A stretch of 64,000 nt of DNA from Chitinophaga rupis (GTDB lineage Bacteria; Bacteroidota; Bacteroidia; Chitinophagales; Chitinophagaceae), in NCBI RefSeq assembly GCF_900109685.1, contig NZ_FOBB01000004.1, positions 93,842 through 157,841 of the forward strand, given 5' to 3'. Below, piece by piece: positions 25,982 to 33,846 of this stretch. Within the stretch, counting starts at the first letter, position 1. Every line of letters begins with the position of its first letter. A program made the position numbers and the translations under genes. A model generated the notes under the pieces. That model ran no database searches, was not told where the DNA came from, and saw only the letters and a list, made by a program, of their open reading frames with translations.

Positions 25982-26413
25982 TTATGACAAGTTGCTCAAT
26001 ACCTGCATCAATAACCGCTTTAATAACATCCGCTCTTCCGTGGTCAGGTTATCCACGGTTTCCCTTTCCAGCACCTCCCACATTTTCTGTTCCACTGTCT
26101 CCACGGCAGCTACCCCTTTTTCCGTAAGATACACTCTTACAGCACGTTGGTCGAATGAACAGCGCTCCTTTTTGAGGAATCCGTTCTTTTCCAGCCGCTC
26201 TACCGTACGGGTTACCGTAACGGCAGACACGCACATGCCGCAGGTAAGCTCATTAAGGGTAATGCCCTGCTGCTGGTAGATCTGCTGCAACAACAGCTCC
26301 TGCCCTGCATGCAGGTTTAGGGACGACAGCAGCTCATTAGCCCTGTTACGGTGCGCTTTACCGATCCTTGAGATCAGGTAACTCACAGTTTCTGACACCG
26401 GTATCTTATTCAT
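25982..26413 (-). CDS. MarR-family transcriptional repressor
   Basis: About 143 residues from MNKIPVSETVSYLISRIG. The frame is open much further upstream, but that part only translates the intergenic repeat block and lies upstream of the promoter. MarR features are an N-terminal dimerisation helix, a winged HTH with recognition helix CVSAVTVTRTVERLEKNGFL, the wing KKERCSFDQRAVRVYLTEKG, and C-terminal dimerisation helices. Such proteins usually repress efflux or stress genes and release DNA on binding phenolic or drug-like ligands. The predicted transcript starts almost at the ATG, so the mRNA may be leaderless. Confidence 0.9.
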   Translation of the reverse strand: MNKIPVSETVSYLISRIGKAHRNRANELLSSLNLHAGQELLLQQIYQQQGITLNELTCGMCVSAVTVTRTVERLEKNGFLKKERCSFDQRAVRVYLTEKGVAAVETVEQKMWEVLERETVDNLTTEERMLLKRLLMQVLSNLS

Positions 26414-26418
26414 GGGGC

Positions 26419-26449
26419 CAAAAGTAAAAATAATTAGCCAGCTAAACAA
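26419..26449 (-). promoter_or_regulatory. MarR gene promoter with operator between the -33 and -7 boxes
   Basis: On the minus strand TTG (26449-26447) and TACTTTTG (26426-26419) are 20 nt apart, a perfect Bacteroidota promoter. The inverted repeat TTAGCCAGCTAA (26445-26434) fills the spacer, exactly where a bound repressor would block RNA polymerase. Autoregulation by MarR is therefore likely. Confidence 0.75.
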
Positions 26450-26479
26450 GTGGGGGTGATATAGATATCTTTTATAGGG

Positions 26480-26843
26480 TATAGAGGGGCGACGGCGGAG
26501 CCGTCCATGGTCCATAGCCGATGGTCCATTGCCTACTGCATATTGTAAGTGTCCGTGGTTGGTACAGGTTGCTGGTTGACGGCTGACGGCTGCCGCCATC
26601 AGCGTCTACGGTCCACTACCTACCGTGAGCCGTCGGTTGATCACGGTCCATGGCGTACTACGCCTGTAAGGACTGCGGGTTTATAATAATAAGCATTTCC
26701 CTTTACAGGGTGGTACAAGGGGATATTAATTCAGTGTTATATTATATGTGGCCATTGAAATACAGCGATACGTACCAGGCTGTGGTCCGTGGAATAACCA
26801 CCATACGCAGTAGGCAGTGGACTATGGACTGTGGTCCGTGGTT
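26480..26843. repeat. GTCCATGG/GTCCGTGG-word repeat region between MarR and ABC permease genes
   Basis: The 447-bp gap 26414-26860 holds no gene. Beyond the MarR promoter it contains many variants of the words GTCCATGG, ATGGTCCATT, GGTCCGTGG and AGGCAGTGGAC in both orientations (dense at 26500-26535, 26588-26655 and 26775-26843), sharing vocabulary with the block at 18.5 kb. There is no constant repeat-spacer unit, so it is not CRISPR. Confidence 0.65.
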
Positions 26844-26870
26844 GGTTGAGTAGGCGGTGCCTACTCAACC
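26844..26870 (-). terminator. Stem-loop containing the ABC permease stop codon
   Basis: GGTTGAGTAGGC (26844-26855) and GCCTACTCAACC (26859-26870) form a perfect 12-bp stem with a 3-nt loop. Read on the minus strand, the 5' arm contains the last codons (GTT GAG) and the TAG stop of the permease. No U-tract follows; the repeat block begins directly after it. Confidence 0.6.
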
Positions 26871-29236
26871 TTCAAACTCTTCACCGGATCGGCCAGAGCC
26901 GCCTTAACAGATTGAAAGCTGACGGTAATTAAAGTAATGGTGAGCGCCAGCAGGGCGGCAATAATAAATACCCATGGCCCTATGGTAATACGGTACTCGT
27001 ATTTTTCCAGCCAGCCCTGTAAAAAGTACAGCGCCACCGGCGTGGCAATACAGCAGCTAATACCTACCAGCCATATAAAGTCCTTGGATAATAACAGCCA
27101 TACCTGGGTTACAGAAGCGCCCAGCACTTTACGTACCCCTATTTCCTTGGTTCGCTGTTCTGCCATATAAGCAGCCAGCCCAAACAATCCCAGGCAGGAG
27201 ATCACAATAGCCAGCACTGCCAGGATGCCGGACAGCTTGCCCATAAGCATCTCCTGCTGGAACATATTGTTGTACTGTTCATTGGCAAAATCATATTTAT
27301 AGGGAAAAGCAGGACTGTACTTGTTAAATATCTTAGTGAGCTGGTCCACAGCGGTATGGGGATTTACACCGGCGGCCAGCCGGTACATCATATAATCGTT
27401 AGGCGTACTGCTGGGCATAAACATAGTAGGATCTGCCGCTGTAAAGGGCGACGCCATTAAAGCATCCTTTACCACGCCAATAATCCTGCGCTTTTTATCA
27501 TTAAAGGTGATCAGCTGGTTCAGGGGCGCGGTTAAGCGCAGCCTTTTTACCGCGGCCTCATTTAGCAGCACATCCAGCGAATCAGAAGGATAATAACCGG
27601 TAAAATCCCGCCCGCTTTTCAGCTGCATGCCCATGGTCTTAAAATAGTCGGCAGCTACTTCTATCATGCCCATTTCTACCGTCTCCCCGGCATTTTTACC
27701 CGGCCAGCTGTCCAGGTCAGAGTGCCACCCTATCCAGGTAGCCGGGCTGGAGGCGCTGGTAACCGATTGCACGACCCTGCTTCTCAGCAGCTCATCCTTC
27801 AATGCTGTATAATTTAGCGACAGGTCTTCATTTACATTCGTGACCATCAGCTGGTCCACCTCGTAACCTGCCGGCCGGTCTTTGGCATATTGTACCTGCC
27901 GGTATACCACAATAGTGCTGATAATAAGCGCCACAGAACAGCTGAACTGCACTATTACCAGTACTTTCCGGGAAAACACCGCAGACCTGCCGGACTGCAC
28001 CCCCCCTTTTAATGTTTTAACGGTGTTAAAGGAAGAAAGGTGAAAAGCCGGGCGGCTGGCAGCCAGCAAGCCAATTAATATCCCGCCCCCGGTTACCAGC
28101 AACCAGAAAATAAAGCTGCTGTAAGGTATGCGGATGGTGCTGGCGGTTAATGCATTAAAAGCGGGTAATGCCAGCAGTACTAACAGCAACGCCAATACGA
28201 ATGCAAAAAAAGTAAGCAGGAAAGATTCTGTAAGGAACTGCAGGATGAGGGCATTTCTATGTGAGCCAATAGCTTTGCGGATGCCTACTTCCTTTCCCCT
28301 TTTGGCGGAGCGTGCCGTGGTAAGGTTTATAAAGTTGATACAGGCTATCAGTAATACCAAACCTCCGATAACACTGAAAATGCGCACATATTCAATGAAA
28401 CCGCCGGCTACTTTCCCGTTCTTATACTTGCTGTATAAATGCTGGTCCTGGAAAGGCGTCAGGATCACATCGGAGTTCCTGGCATTAGGATTATCCTCGC
28501 TTTTTTCAATGTCTTTTATTTTGGCGGCCACCTTTGCCAGGTTTACACCGGGCCGCAGCTTTACAAACTGCTGAAAGCTGTTTTCCGTAAAGTTACCGGT
28601 ACGCGCAGCCTTTACATAATCCAGGGTTTGCTCATAATAGCTGAAAGGCACCACGTATTTAAACTGAAAGGTGCTATTGGCCGGCAGGTCTTTGAGAATG
28701 CCGGTCACCTTCAGATCATGCTGGTTATCTATGCGCACTATTTTGCCTACGGCATTTTGATTGCCGAATAATGCTTTGGCGGTAGATTCTGTGAGCACGA
28801 TGGAAAAAGGATCTTTCAACACGCCGTTAGCCGTACCTTCCAGCAGGGGGAATTTAAATATTTTCAGGAAGTCGCTGCCGGCTACGGCGCCCCGCAGGTA
28901 CATCTTCTGCTCCCCGGCCATTAGCCCATGAGGGCCCATCCAGTCTGTTTCTGACAGGTATTCAATTTCAGGGATAGTATTGCGGAGCACATCGGCCAGC
29001 TTCAGGGAAGTAGTGTTGAAGGTAAGTATGTCGCCATTGCTGTTAAAATTGCGCTGTACCTGGTAAATGCGCTCATGGTCGGGCAGAAATTTATCGTAAG
29101 TGTATTCTTTATATACCCATAATGCTATCAGCAGTGTAACGGCCATGCCCATGGCCAGGCCCAGGATATTAATTGCACTGTACCCCTTATTATTGACCAG
29201 CTGCCGCCACGCAATTTTAAGATAGTTGGAGATCAT
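26861..29236 (-). CDS. Solitary MacB/FtsX-type ABC transporter permease 1
   Basis: 791 residues: N-terminal TM (about 20-41), MacB-like periplasmic core, FtsX three-helix domain (about 285-400), a second periplasmic core (about 430-640) and a second FtsX domain (about 675-785). The repeated RGKEVGIRKAIG and RTKEIGVRKVLGAS loops are the usual ATPase-contact motifs of this family. No ATPase gene lies beside it. Family members act as mechanotransmission systems for lipoproteins, peptides or antibiotics. The promoter is a sigma-54 type element with an upstream tandem site, shared with the permease at 33.8-36.3 kb. Confidence 0.9.
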   Translation of the reverse strand: MISNYLKIAWRQLVNNKGYSAINILGLAMGMAVTLLIALWVYKEYTYDKFLPDHERIYQVQRNFNSNGDILTFNTTSLKLADVLRNTIPEIEYLSETDWMGPHGLMAGEQKMYLRGAVAGSDFLKIFKFPLLEGTANGVLKDPFSIVLTESTAKALFGNQNAVGKIVRIDNQHDLKVTGILKDLPANSTFQFKYVVPFSYYEQTLDYVKAARTGNFTENSFQQFVKLRPGVNLAKVAAKIKDIEKSEDNPNARNSDVILTPFQDQHLYSKYKNGKVAGGFIEYVRIFSVIGGLVLLIACINFINLTTARSAKRGKEVGIRKAIGSHRNALILQFLTESFLLTFFAFVLALLLVLLALPAFNALTASTIRIPYSSFIFWLLVTGGGILIGLLAASRPAFHLSSFNTVKTLKGGVQSGRSAVFSRKVLVIVQFSCSVALIISTIVVYRQVQYAKDRPAGYEVDQLMVTNVNEDLSLNYTALKDELLRSRVVQSVTSASSPATWIGWHSDLDSWPGKNAGETVEMGMIEVAADYFKTMGMQLKSGRDFTGYYPSDSLDVLLNEAAVKRLRLTAPLNQLITFNDKKRRIIGVVKDALMASPFTAADPTMFMPSSTPNDYMMYRLAAGVNPHTAVDQLTKIFNKYSPAFPYKYDFANEQYNNMFQQEMLMGKLSGILAVLAIVISCLGLFGLAAYMAEQRTKEIGVRKVLGASVTQVWLLLSKDFIWLVGISCCIATPVALYFLQGWLEKYEYRITIGPWVFIIAALLALTITLITVSFQSVKAALADPVKSLKVE

Positions 29237-29263
29237 GGGTAGATTGTTTTATCCGGGCAGGAC

Positions 29264-29278
29264 GCTAAGAAGGTGCCA
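29264..29278 (-). promoter_or_regulatory. Sigma-54 (-24/-12) promoter of ABC permease 1
   Basis: Minus-strand TGGCACCTTCTTAGC matches the RpoN consensus TGGCACG-N4-TTGC: the GG and GC dinucleotides have the required spacing and only two consensus positions differ. Predicted transcription starts about 17 nt before the ATG at 29236. The same 15-mer is present before ABC permease 2. Confidence 0.75.
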
Positions 29279-29328
29279 GATAACAAGGTGTTTAAGAATC
29301 AGTTGGTTAGATATTTGAGTCCCGAGCC

Positions 29329-29363
29329 AACTGTCCGGTTTTGATACAGGGGATGTCCGTTTA
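29329..29363. promoter_or_regulatory. Putative enhancer-binding-protein site of ABC permease 1
   Basis: Plus-strand TGTCCG at 29332-29337 and again at 29354-29359, 22 bp apart, with an inverted TGATACA between them. The element begins exactly 50 nt beyond the -24 box and aligns with 36373-36406 (shared AACTGTyCrsTTTTGA, then TGTyCrTTT). Confidence 0.65.
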
Positions 29364-29370
29364 TAAAATA

Positions 29371-29435
29371 AGCTATTAGCTGCTAGCTATTGGCTGTTAG
29401 CCTGGCTAAATGCTAATAGCTAATAGCTAACAGCT
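29371..29435. repeat. AGCTATTAGC-word near-perfect dyad 3' of mutS2
   Basis: Arms 29371-29402 and 29404-29435 pair at 26 of 32 positions around a single base. Both are made of AGCTATTAGC/GCTAATAGCT variants. It starts 6 bp after the mutS2 stop codon and lies just upstream of the putative enhancer site of ABC permease 1. Confidence 0.8.
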
Positions 29436-29441
29436 CATAAA

Positions 29442-31550
29442 TCATGCTTCTTCCTTTGCCTTTTCCTTCACCACCACCAGGTCCGACATTTTTACGTTCA
29501 TGGGTAAATTGCCGATCTTCACGATCACCCGCTTGTCGCGGATCTCCAGCACCTTACCTACCTGGTTATTGGTAATGATCTTTACCTGGTCGCCTACCTT
29601 ACACTGCCCGCCTATTTCCTGGAACCTGTCATTGATCTTTTTCTCCTGTTTTTCGTTGATCTGTTTTTCGCGTTTGCGGAACAGCAGGGCCTCTGCCTGT
29701 TTCAGCACTTTCTGCTTATCATCGGTACGCTTCCACTCCACTACTATCTGCTTCATTTTGCGTTCCATATCTTTCAGGTACTGCAGCTCATCTTCGCGGA
29801 TCTTATTCTGCAGCTTTAACACGGCCTGCTCCTGCTTCTGGCGTTCTTTGTCGGACAGGATCTCGTATTCCTTTTTCAGGCGTTCGTTCTCCTTGAGCAG
29901 CTTTTGCAGGTCTTTTTCTTTTTGCTCTACTTTTTGCAGGTCCTGCTCTGCTTTGTTCAGCAGCTTGTCCAGGCGGAAGTGGCCTTCATCCACCAGCTTG
30001 CGGGCGCGGTTTATGAGCCCGGGATCCAGGCCTATACGCTGCGCAATGGAAAAGGTGTAGGAGCTGCCGGGCTTACCCACCATCAGCTTGTACATGGGCA
30101 GCAGGTTTTGCTCGTCAAACCCCATGGCGCCGTTAATAATGCCCTTTACCTTGTTGGCCATTATTTTCAGGTTCAGGTAGTGTGTGGTTACAATACCAAA
30201 GGAGTGCTTGCGCGCCAGCTCTTCCATGATCACTTCCGCAAAAGCCCCGCCCAGGTTGGGATCAGAGCCGCTGCCCAGTTCATCTATAAAAAACAGCGTT
30301 TTGCCGTTAGCGTTCTCCATGAAGTACTTCATGTTCTTCAGGTGGGAGCTGTAGGTGCTCAGCTCAAATTCCAGCGACTGTGTATCGCCGATGTGGATCA
30401 TGAGCTGCCGGAAAATACCCAGCTGTGAGGTGGGGTGCACCGGCACCAGCAAACCCGCCTGCAGCATGAGCTGTATAAGGCCTACTGTTTTCAGCGTTAC
30501 TGTTTTACCACCGGCGTTAGGGCCGCTGATCACCAGTATGTGCTGATCCTTATCCAGGGTAACGTTAATGGGTATGGTAGGCTTGCTGTTCTTACGGTTG
30601 TATAATAACAGCAGCGGGTGGTACGCATCTACCAGGTGCACCTGCGAGTGGGCGGTGATCATGGGAAAGTTACCATCCATATCCAGCGCCAGGCGGGCTT
30701 TGGCACGTATAAAATCGTACAGGCCCAGTATATCGTGGTAATTGGTGAGCAAAGGTGCATACTGGCTTAAGGCAGCGGTGAGGTTGCGCAATATGCGGTA
30801 TACTTCCTTCTCCTCTTCCCTTTCCAGGGAAAACACCTCGTTATTGATCTCAATGGTTTCTTCCGGCTCAATGAAGGAGGTTTTGCGGGTATCGGATTCC
30901 CCATGCAAAATGCCTTTTACCATGCGTTTGTGCTCTGCAAAAACAGCCACCACGCGGCGGGTGTTCAGGAAAGCTTCTTCAATATCTGCCAGGTAGCCCT
31001 GTTTGTTCAGCTTTTGCAGAATGCGGTCAAACACGCGGCGCAGCTCCGTACGTTTACGGAATAACGACATGCGGATCTTGGCCAGTTCCGGGGTGGCGTT
31101 ATCGCGCACCTGCCCGGCCTCATCCAGCACCTCATCTATCAGCGCCGTTATCTTTTTCTCATAATGGGTGTGGGCAATTACTTCGTACATACCAGCGTAC
31201 TGGATCCGGCGGTCGTGGTCAAAAAAGCGGAAAATACCGTGCATGATCTCTGCCAGCTTGCGGATCTGCATCAGCTGCTCTTCCTTTAACACCGCACCTT
31301 GTATGCCCAGTAAACGCAGTTCTGTTTTCAGGTTCAGCACCGGATCGTTCGGGAAGTATTCCTGTAATAATAAAAGCTGTTTGTACTCGTGCGCCTGTTG
31401 CAGGGCCGAACGCACATAATCAATATGTGTATGCAGCCGTAATTCCTCTGCCATTTGTTTGCCCAGCTCCGTTTTGCAATGCTCCTTTAATAAAGCCTGT
31501 ATTTTGTCGAACTCCAATTGCACCAGGGCCGAATCGGGAAAATATCTCAT
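29442..31550 (-). CDS. mutS2: MutS2-type ATPase lacking the Smr domain
   Basis: 702 residues. N-terminal core/lever helices (about 1-300), then the MutS ATPase with Walker A GPNAGGKT (343-350), Walker B FFIDELGSGSD (Asp423-Glu424) and the switch region TTHYLNLK. A long Lys/Glu-rich coiled coil (about 520-640) is followed by a small KOW-like barrel (VGDQVKIITNNQVGKVLEIRDKRVIVKIG). MutS2 proteins are usually about 780 residues with a C-terminal Smr nuclease domain; here the protein ends after the barrel. MutS2 is linked to suppression of recombination and to rescue of collided ribosomes. The missing Smr domain suggests non-nucleolytic action or a partner. Confidence 0.88.
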   Translation of the reverse strand: MRYFPDSALVQLEFDKIQALLKEHCKTELGKQMAEELRLHTHIDYVRSALQQAHEYKQLLLLQEYFPNDPVLNLKTELRLLGIQGAVLKEEQLMQIRKLAEIMHGIFRFFDHDRRIQYAGMYEVIAHTHYEKKITALIDEVLDEAGQVRDNATPELAKIRMSLFRKRTELRRVFDRILQKLNKQGYLADIEEAFLNTRRVVAVFAEHKRMVKGILHGESDTRKTSFIEPEETIEINNEVFSLEREEEKEVYRILRNLTAALSQYAPLLTNYHDILGLYDFIRAKARLALDMDGNFPMITAHSQVHLVDAYHPLLLLYNRKNSKPTIPINVTLDKDQHILVISGPNAGGKTVTLKTVGLIQLMLQAGLLVPVHPTSQLGIFRQLMIHIGDTQSLEFELSTYSSHLKNMKYFMENANGKTLFFIDELGSGSDPNLGGAFAEVIMEELARKHSFGIVTTHYLNLKIMANKVKGIINGAMGFDEQNLLPMYKLMVGKPGSSYTFSIAQRIGLDPGLINRARKLVDEGHFRLDKLLNKAEQDLQKVEQKEKDLQKLLKENERLKKEYEILSDKERQKQEQAVLKLQNKIREDELQYLKDMERKMKQIVVEWKRTDDKQKVLKQAEALLFRKREKQINEKQEKKINDRFQEIGGQCKVGDQVKIITNNQVGKVLEIRDKRVIVKIGNLPMNVKMSDLVVVKEKAKEEA

Positions 31551-31705
31551 GTAAAATCGTTCGTCTTTTTATTGTCAGATGGAACAACCTGGCTCTTTGC
31601 CGGTTTGTTCCATCCCGTTGTATCTAAAAGAATGTTAAAGTTACTTAACTTGGCCGTTCTAAGCATCGCTATTGTTGTAATTTACGTATCTGGAGTAAAA
31701 TTTTT

Positions 31706-32356
31706 ATGTTACGATATGCCTTGTTAAGTGGTTTGCTGGCCGTTACGATGGCTGCCTGCGCCCAAAATGGACCCACCGGTACGGAAAAAGTTCCCGATGA
31801 TATGGACACATCCAATATTTCCCAGGTAGAAAAAGCCACTTTTGGCGGCGGTTGTTTCTGGTGTACGGAAGCGCAGTTCCAATACCTGGATGGCGTAGTG
31901 AAGGTAGAATCCGGTTATGCCGGGGGCACGGTGGCCAACCCTACCTATGAAGAAGTATGCACCGGCACCACCGGCCATGCAGAGGTGATACAGGTTACCT
32001 ACGACCCCTCTAAAGTGAGCTATGAGGAGCTGTTACAGGCTTTCTGGCAAAGCCATGACCCTACCCAGCTGAACCGGCAGGGGAATGATGTAGGTACGCA
32101 GTACCGCTCCGTTATTTTTTATCATAATGAAGATCAGCACAAAAAAGCGGAGTATTACAAACAAAAGCTGCAGGAATCCGGCGCTTATGATAAGCCGGTG
32201 GTAACAGAAATTGCGCCCTTAACTAATTTCTATGCGGCTGAAGATTATCATCAGAACTATTATAATCAAAACGGTTCACAGCCTTATTGTACGTATGTGA
32301 TAAAACCTAAGCTGGAGAAATTCAAGAAAGCATTTAAGGATAAGCTGAAACATTGA
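31706..32356 (+). CDS. msrA: Peptide methionine-S-sulfoxide reductase, lipid-anchored
   Basis: 216 residues. A lipoprotein signal (lipobox MAAC, Cys18) precedes a complete MsrA domain. The active-site motif GCFWCTEA has catalytic Cys50 and Cys53, and the family block YEEVCTGTTGHAEVIQV is present. The enzyme reduces the S epimer of methionine sulfoxide in damaged proteins. The signal peptide puts it in the envelope, where it would repair periplasmic or surface proteins. Its gene diverges from mutS2 and is followed by a strong terminator, so it is probably transcribed alone. Confidence 0.95.
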   Translation: MLRYALLSGLLAVTMAACAQNGPTGTEKVPDDMDTSNISQVEKATFGGGCFWCTEAQFQYLDGVVKVESGYAGGTVANPTYEEVCTGTTGHAEVIQVTYDPSKVSYEELLQAFWQSHDPTQLNRQGNDVGTQYRSVIFYHNEDQHKKAEYYKQKLQESGAYDKPVVTEIAPLTNFYAAEDYHQNYYNQNGSQPYCTYVIKPKLEKFKKAFKDKLKH

Positions 32357-32378
32357 TCCCGCATAAAAAAAATTTAAG

Positions 32379-32410
32379 GCCGTTACGTTTATGCGTAGCG
32401 GCTTTTTTTT
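32379..32410 (+). terminator. Rho-independent terminator of msrA
   Basis: GCCGTTACG (32379-32387) and CGTAGCGGC (32394-32402) form a 9-bp stem with one G-U pair and a 6-nt loop, followed by eight Ts (32403-32410). Confidence 0.9.
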
Positions 32411-32570
32411 GCCGCCATCCCGCCGCCCTCACTCCCATTTAGATACAATTTAAAAAAATACATCAAGAGTTACCGAATGTTAAAAACAGTGTCAATAAAA
32501 CAATAAAATAGTAACTTGACGGGGTAATTAGCTGTTACCACTTACCACGTTTTAAAAAACTGAACAATCT

Positions 32571-32879
32571 ATGCTTGAGCAGTCTACCACTACTACTGGG
32601 AGCATCTACAGCGCCATTGAAGAAAAGACCATCGATCTTTGTCTGCGGAAGGGTATGATAGAAGGCATAAAGTATTACTGGAAGGAAAAAAATCAGCAAA
32701 CAGGCATCAGACAATCCTTACGCCTGGCCAAAGAAGATGTGGAAACCTTATTACGCACCCGTGGCCTGCGCGATGCTGTAAAACAACCTAAGAACAAAAC
32801 ATGGCTGGTGATGGTGGGCATCATCCTGCTGAGTATTGCTGTGGCTATTTACTTTTATTTCAGGGCCCAGATACATTAA
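32571..32879 (+). CDS. Small tail-anchored membrane protein of unknown function
   Basis: 102 residues. The N-terminal about 75 residues are soluble and charged, with helices predicted around EEKTIDLCLRKGMIEGIKYYW and QSLRLAKEDVETLLRTRGL; a single C-terminal transmembrane segment (about 77-97) leaves a three-residue tail. No family is recognised. It overlaps the end of the convergent dioxygenase gene by 4 bp. TAACTTGA at about 32511-32518 is a near-match to the -7 consensus. The gene seems real, from its start position, clean frame and membrane anchor. Confidence 0.65.
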   Translation: MLEQSTTTTGSIYSAIEEKTIDLCLRKGMIEGIKYYWKEKNQQTGIRQSLRLAKEDVETLLRTRGLRDAVKQPKNKTWLVMVGIILLSIAVAIYFYFRAQIH

Positions 32880-33757
32880 CCCATCCTCACAGAAGTCATT
32901 GTAAAAGACCCCATTACTACCTTGTCATTAAAGAACACAGGCTGATCTTTTGCGCCCTGCAGGCCCAGTGTGTACAACAGCGGGTAATAGTGATCCGGTG
33001 TGGGAATGGCCAGCTTGGCGGACTTGCTTAACTGTTCATAATGGATCAGCGCCTGGTGGTTACCTTCTATTATATTTTTCTTAAACAATTCATTCATTTC
33101 AACAGACCAGTCAAAGGCAAACTCCGGGGTATCCATTTTATCCCAGGCTGCCATGCGCAGGTTATGCACCATGTTACCGCTGCCCATGATCAATACGCCT
33201 TTTTTGCGTAAGGCGGCCAGCTCTTTTGCCAGCTCATAATGGTAAGCCGGTGGCTGGTGGTAGTCTATGCTTAACTGCAGCACGGGTATGTTGGCGTTAG
33301 GGTACATGTGCCGTACAATGGTCCAGGTACCGTGGTCCAGGCCCCAGTCGTGATCCAGTCCTACATGCGTTTTAGTGATCAGCTGCTGTGTAGCTGCGGC
33401 CAGCTCCGGGCTGCCCGGGGCCGGGTATTGCACGGCGTGCAGCTCCGGTGGAAAACCGCCAAAATCATGAATGGTTTTGGGATGTTCCATGGCTGTAATA
33501 TGGGTACCTCTTGTGAGCCAGTGTGCGGATATTACCAGCACGGCGGCCGGCGTGGGGATCTCTTTCCCCATTTGCGCCCAGCGCTGGCTAAAGGCATTAT
33601 CTTCAATACCGTTCATGGGGGAACCATGCCCTACAAATAACACCGGCATGGTAGTATCCTGTTCGTTCAGCCCGTCAGTAAAGTTCCTGAACGATTGTAA
33701 TGAGATCATAGCTGCTGCTCCTCCTATTAATTTCCCTATAAAATCTTTTCTTTTCAA
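32876..33757 (-). CDS. ygiD: YgiD-type 4,5-DOPA extradiol dioxygenase family protein (TTG start)
   Basis: 293 residues. The class III extradiol dioxygenase fold (LigB-like) is clear: FVGHGSPMN (His44), ISAHW (His79) and the LDHGTW motif form the metal/active site of YgiD/DODA proteins, which open the ring of L-DOPA or related catechols. A basic, hydrophobic N-terminus (KRKDFIGKLIGGAAAMIS) may be a signal or anchor. The start codon is TTG: no ATG lies in frame upstream, and TACCTTTG (33793-33786) puts the transcript start about 22 nt before it. A start at Met37 would remove the N-terminal segment. The true substrate is unknown. Confidence 0.85.
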   Translation of the reverse strand: MKRKDFIGKLIGGAAAMISLQSFRNFTDGLNEQDTTMPVLFVGHGSPMNGIEDNAFSQRWAQMGKEIPTPAAVLVISAHWLTRGTHITAMEHPKTIHDFGGFPPELHAVQYPAPGSPELAAATQQLITKTHVGLDHDWGLDHGTWTIVRHMYPNANIPVLQLSIDYHQPPAYHYELAKELAALRKKGVLIMGSGNMVHNLRMAAWDKMDTPEFAFDWSVEMNELFKKNIIEGNHQALIHYEQLSKSAKLAIPTPDHYYPLLYTLGLQGAKDQPVFFNDKVVMGSFTMTSVRMG

Positions 33758-33846
33758 AGGGATAATGTTATGGTTTTTTACCCTGCAAAGGTACGCCTAA
33801 AACGCGGGGGTAATGTACCAGCTAACCTGGAGGTAAGCAGGGCAGC

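Noticed and set aside
26414..26599. N-terminal extension of the MarR protein by 62 codons
   Set aside because: It translates the GTCCATGG repeat block and lies upstream of a consensus promoter; the MarR fold starts at MNKIPVSETV.
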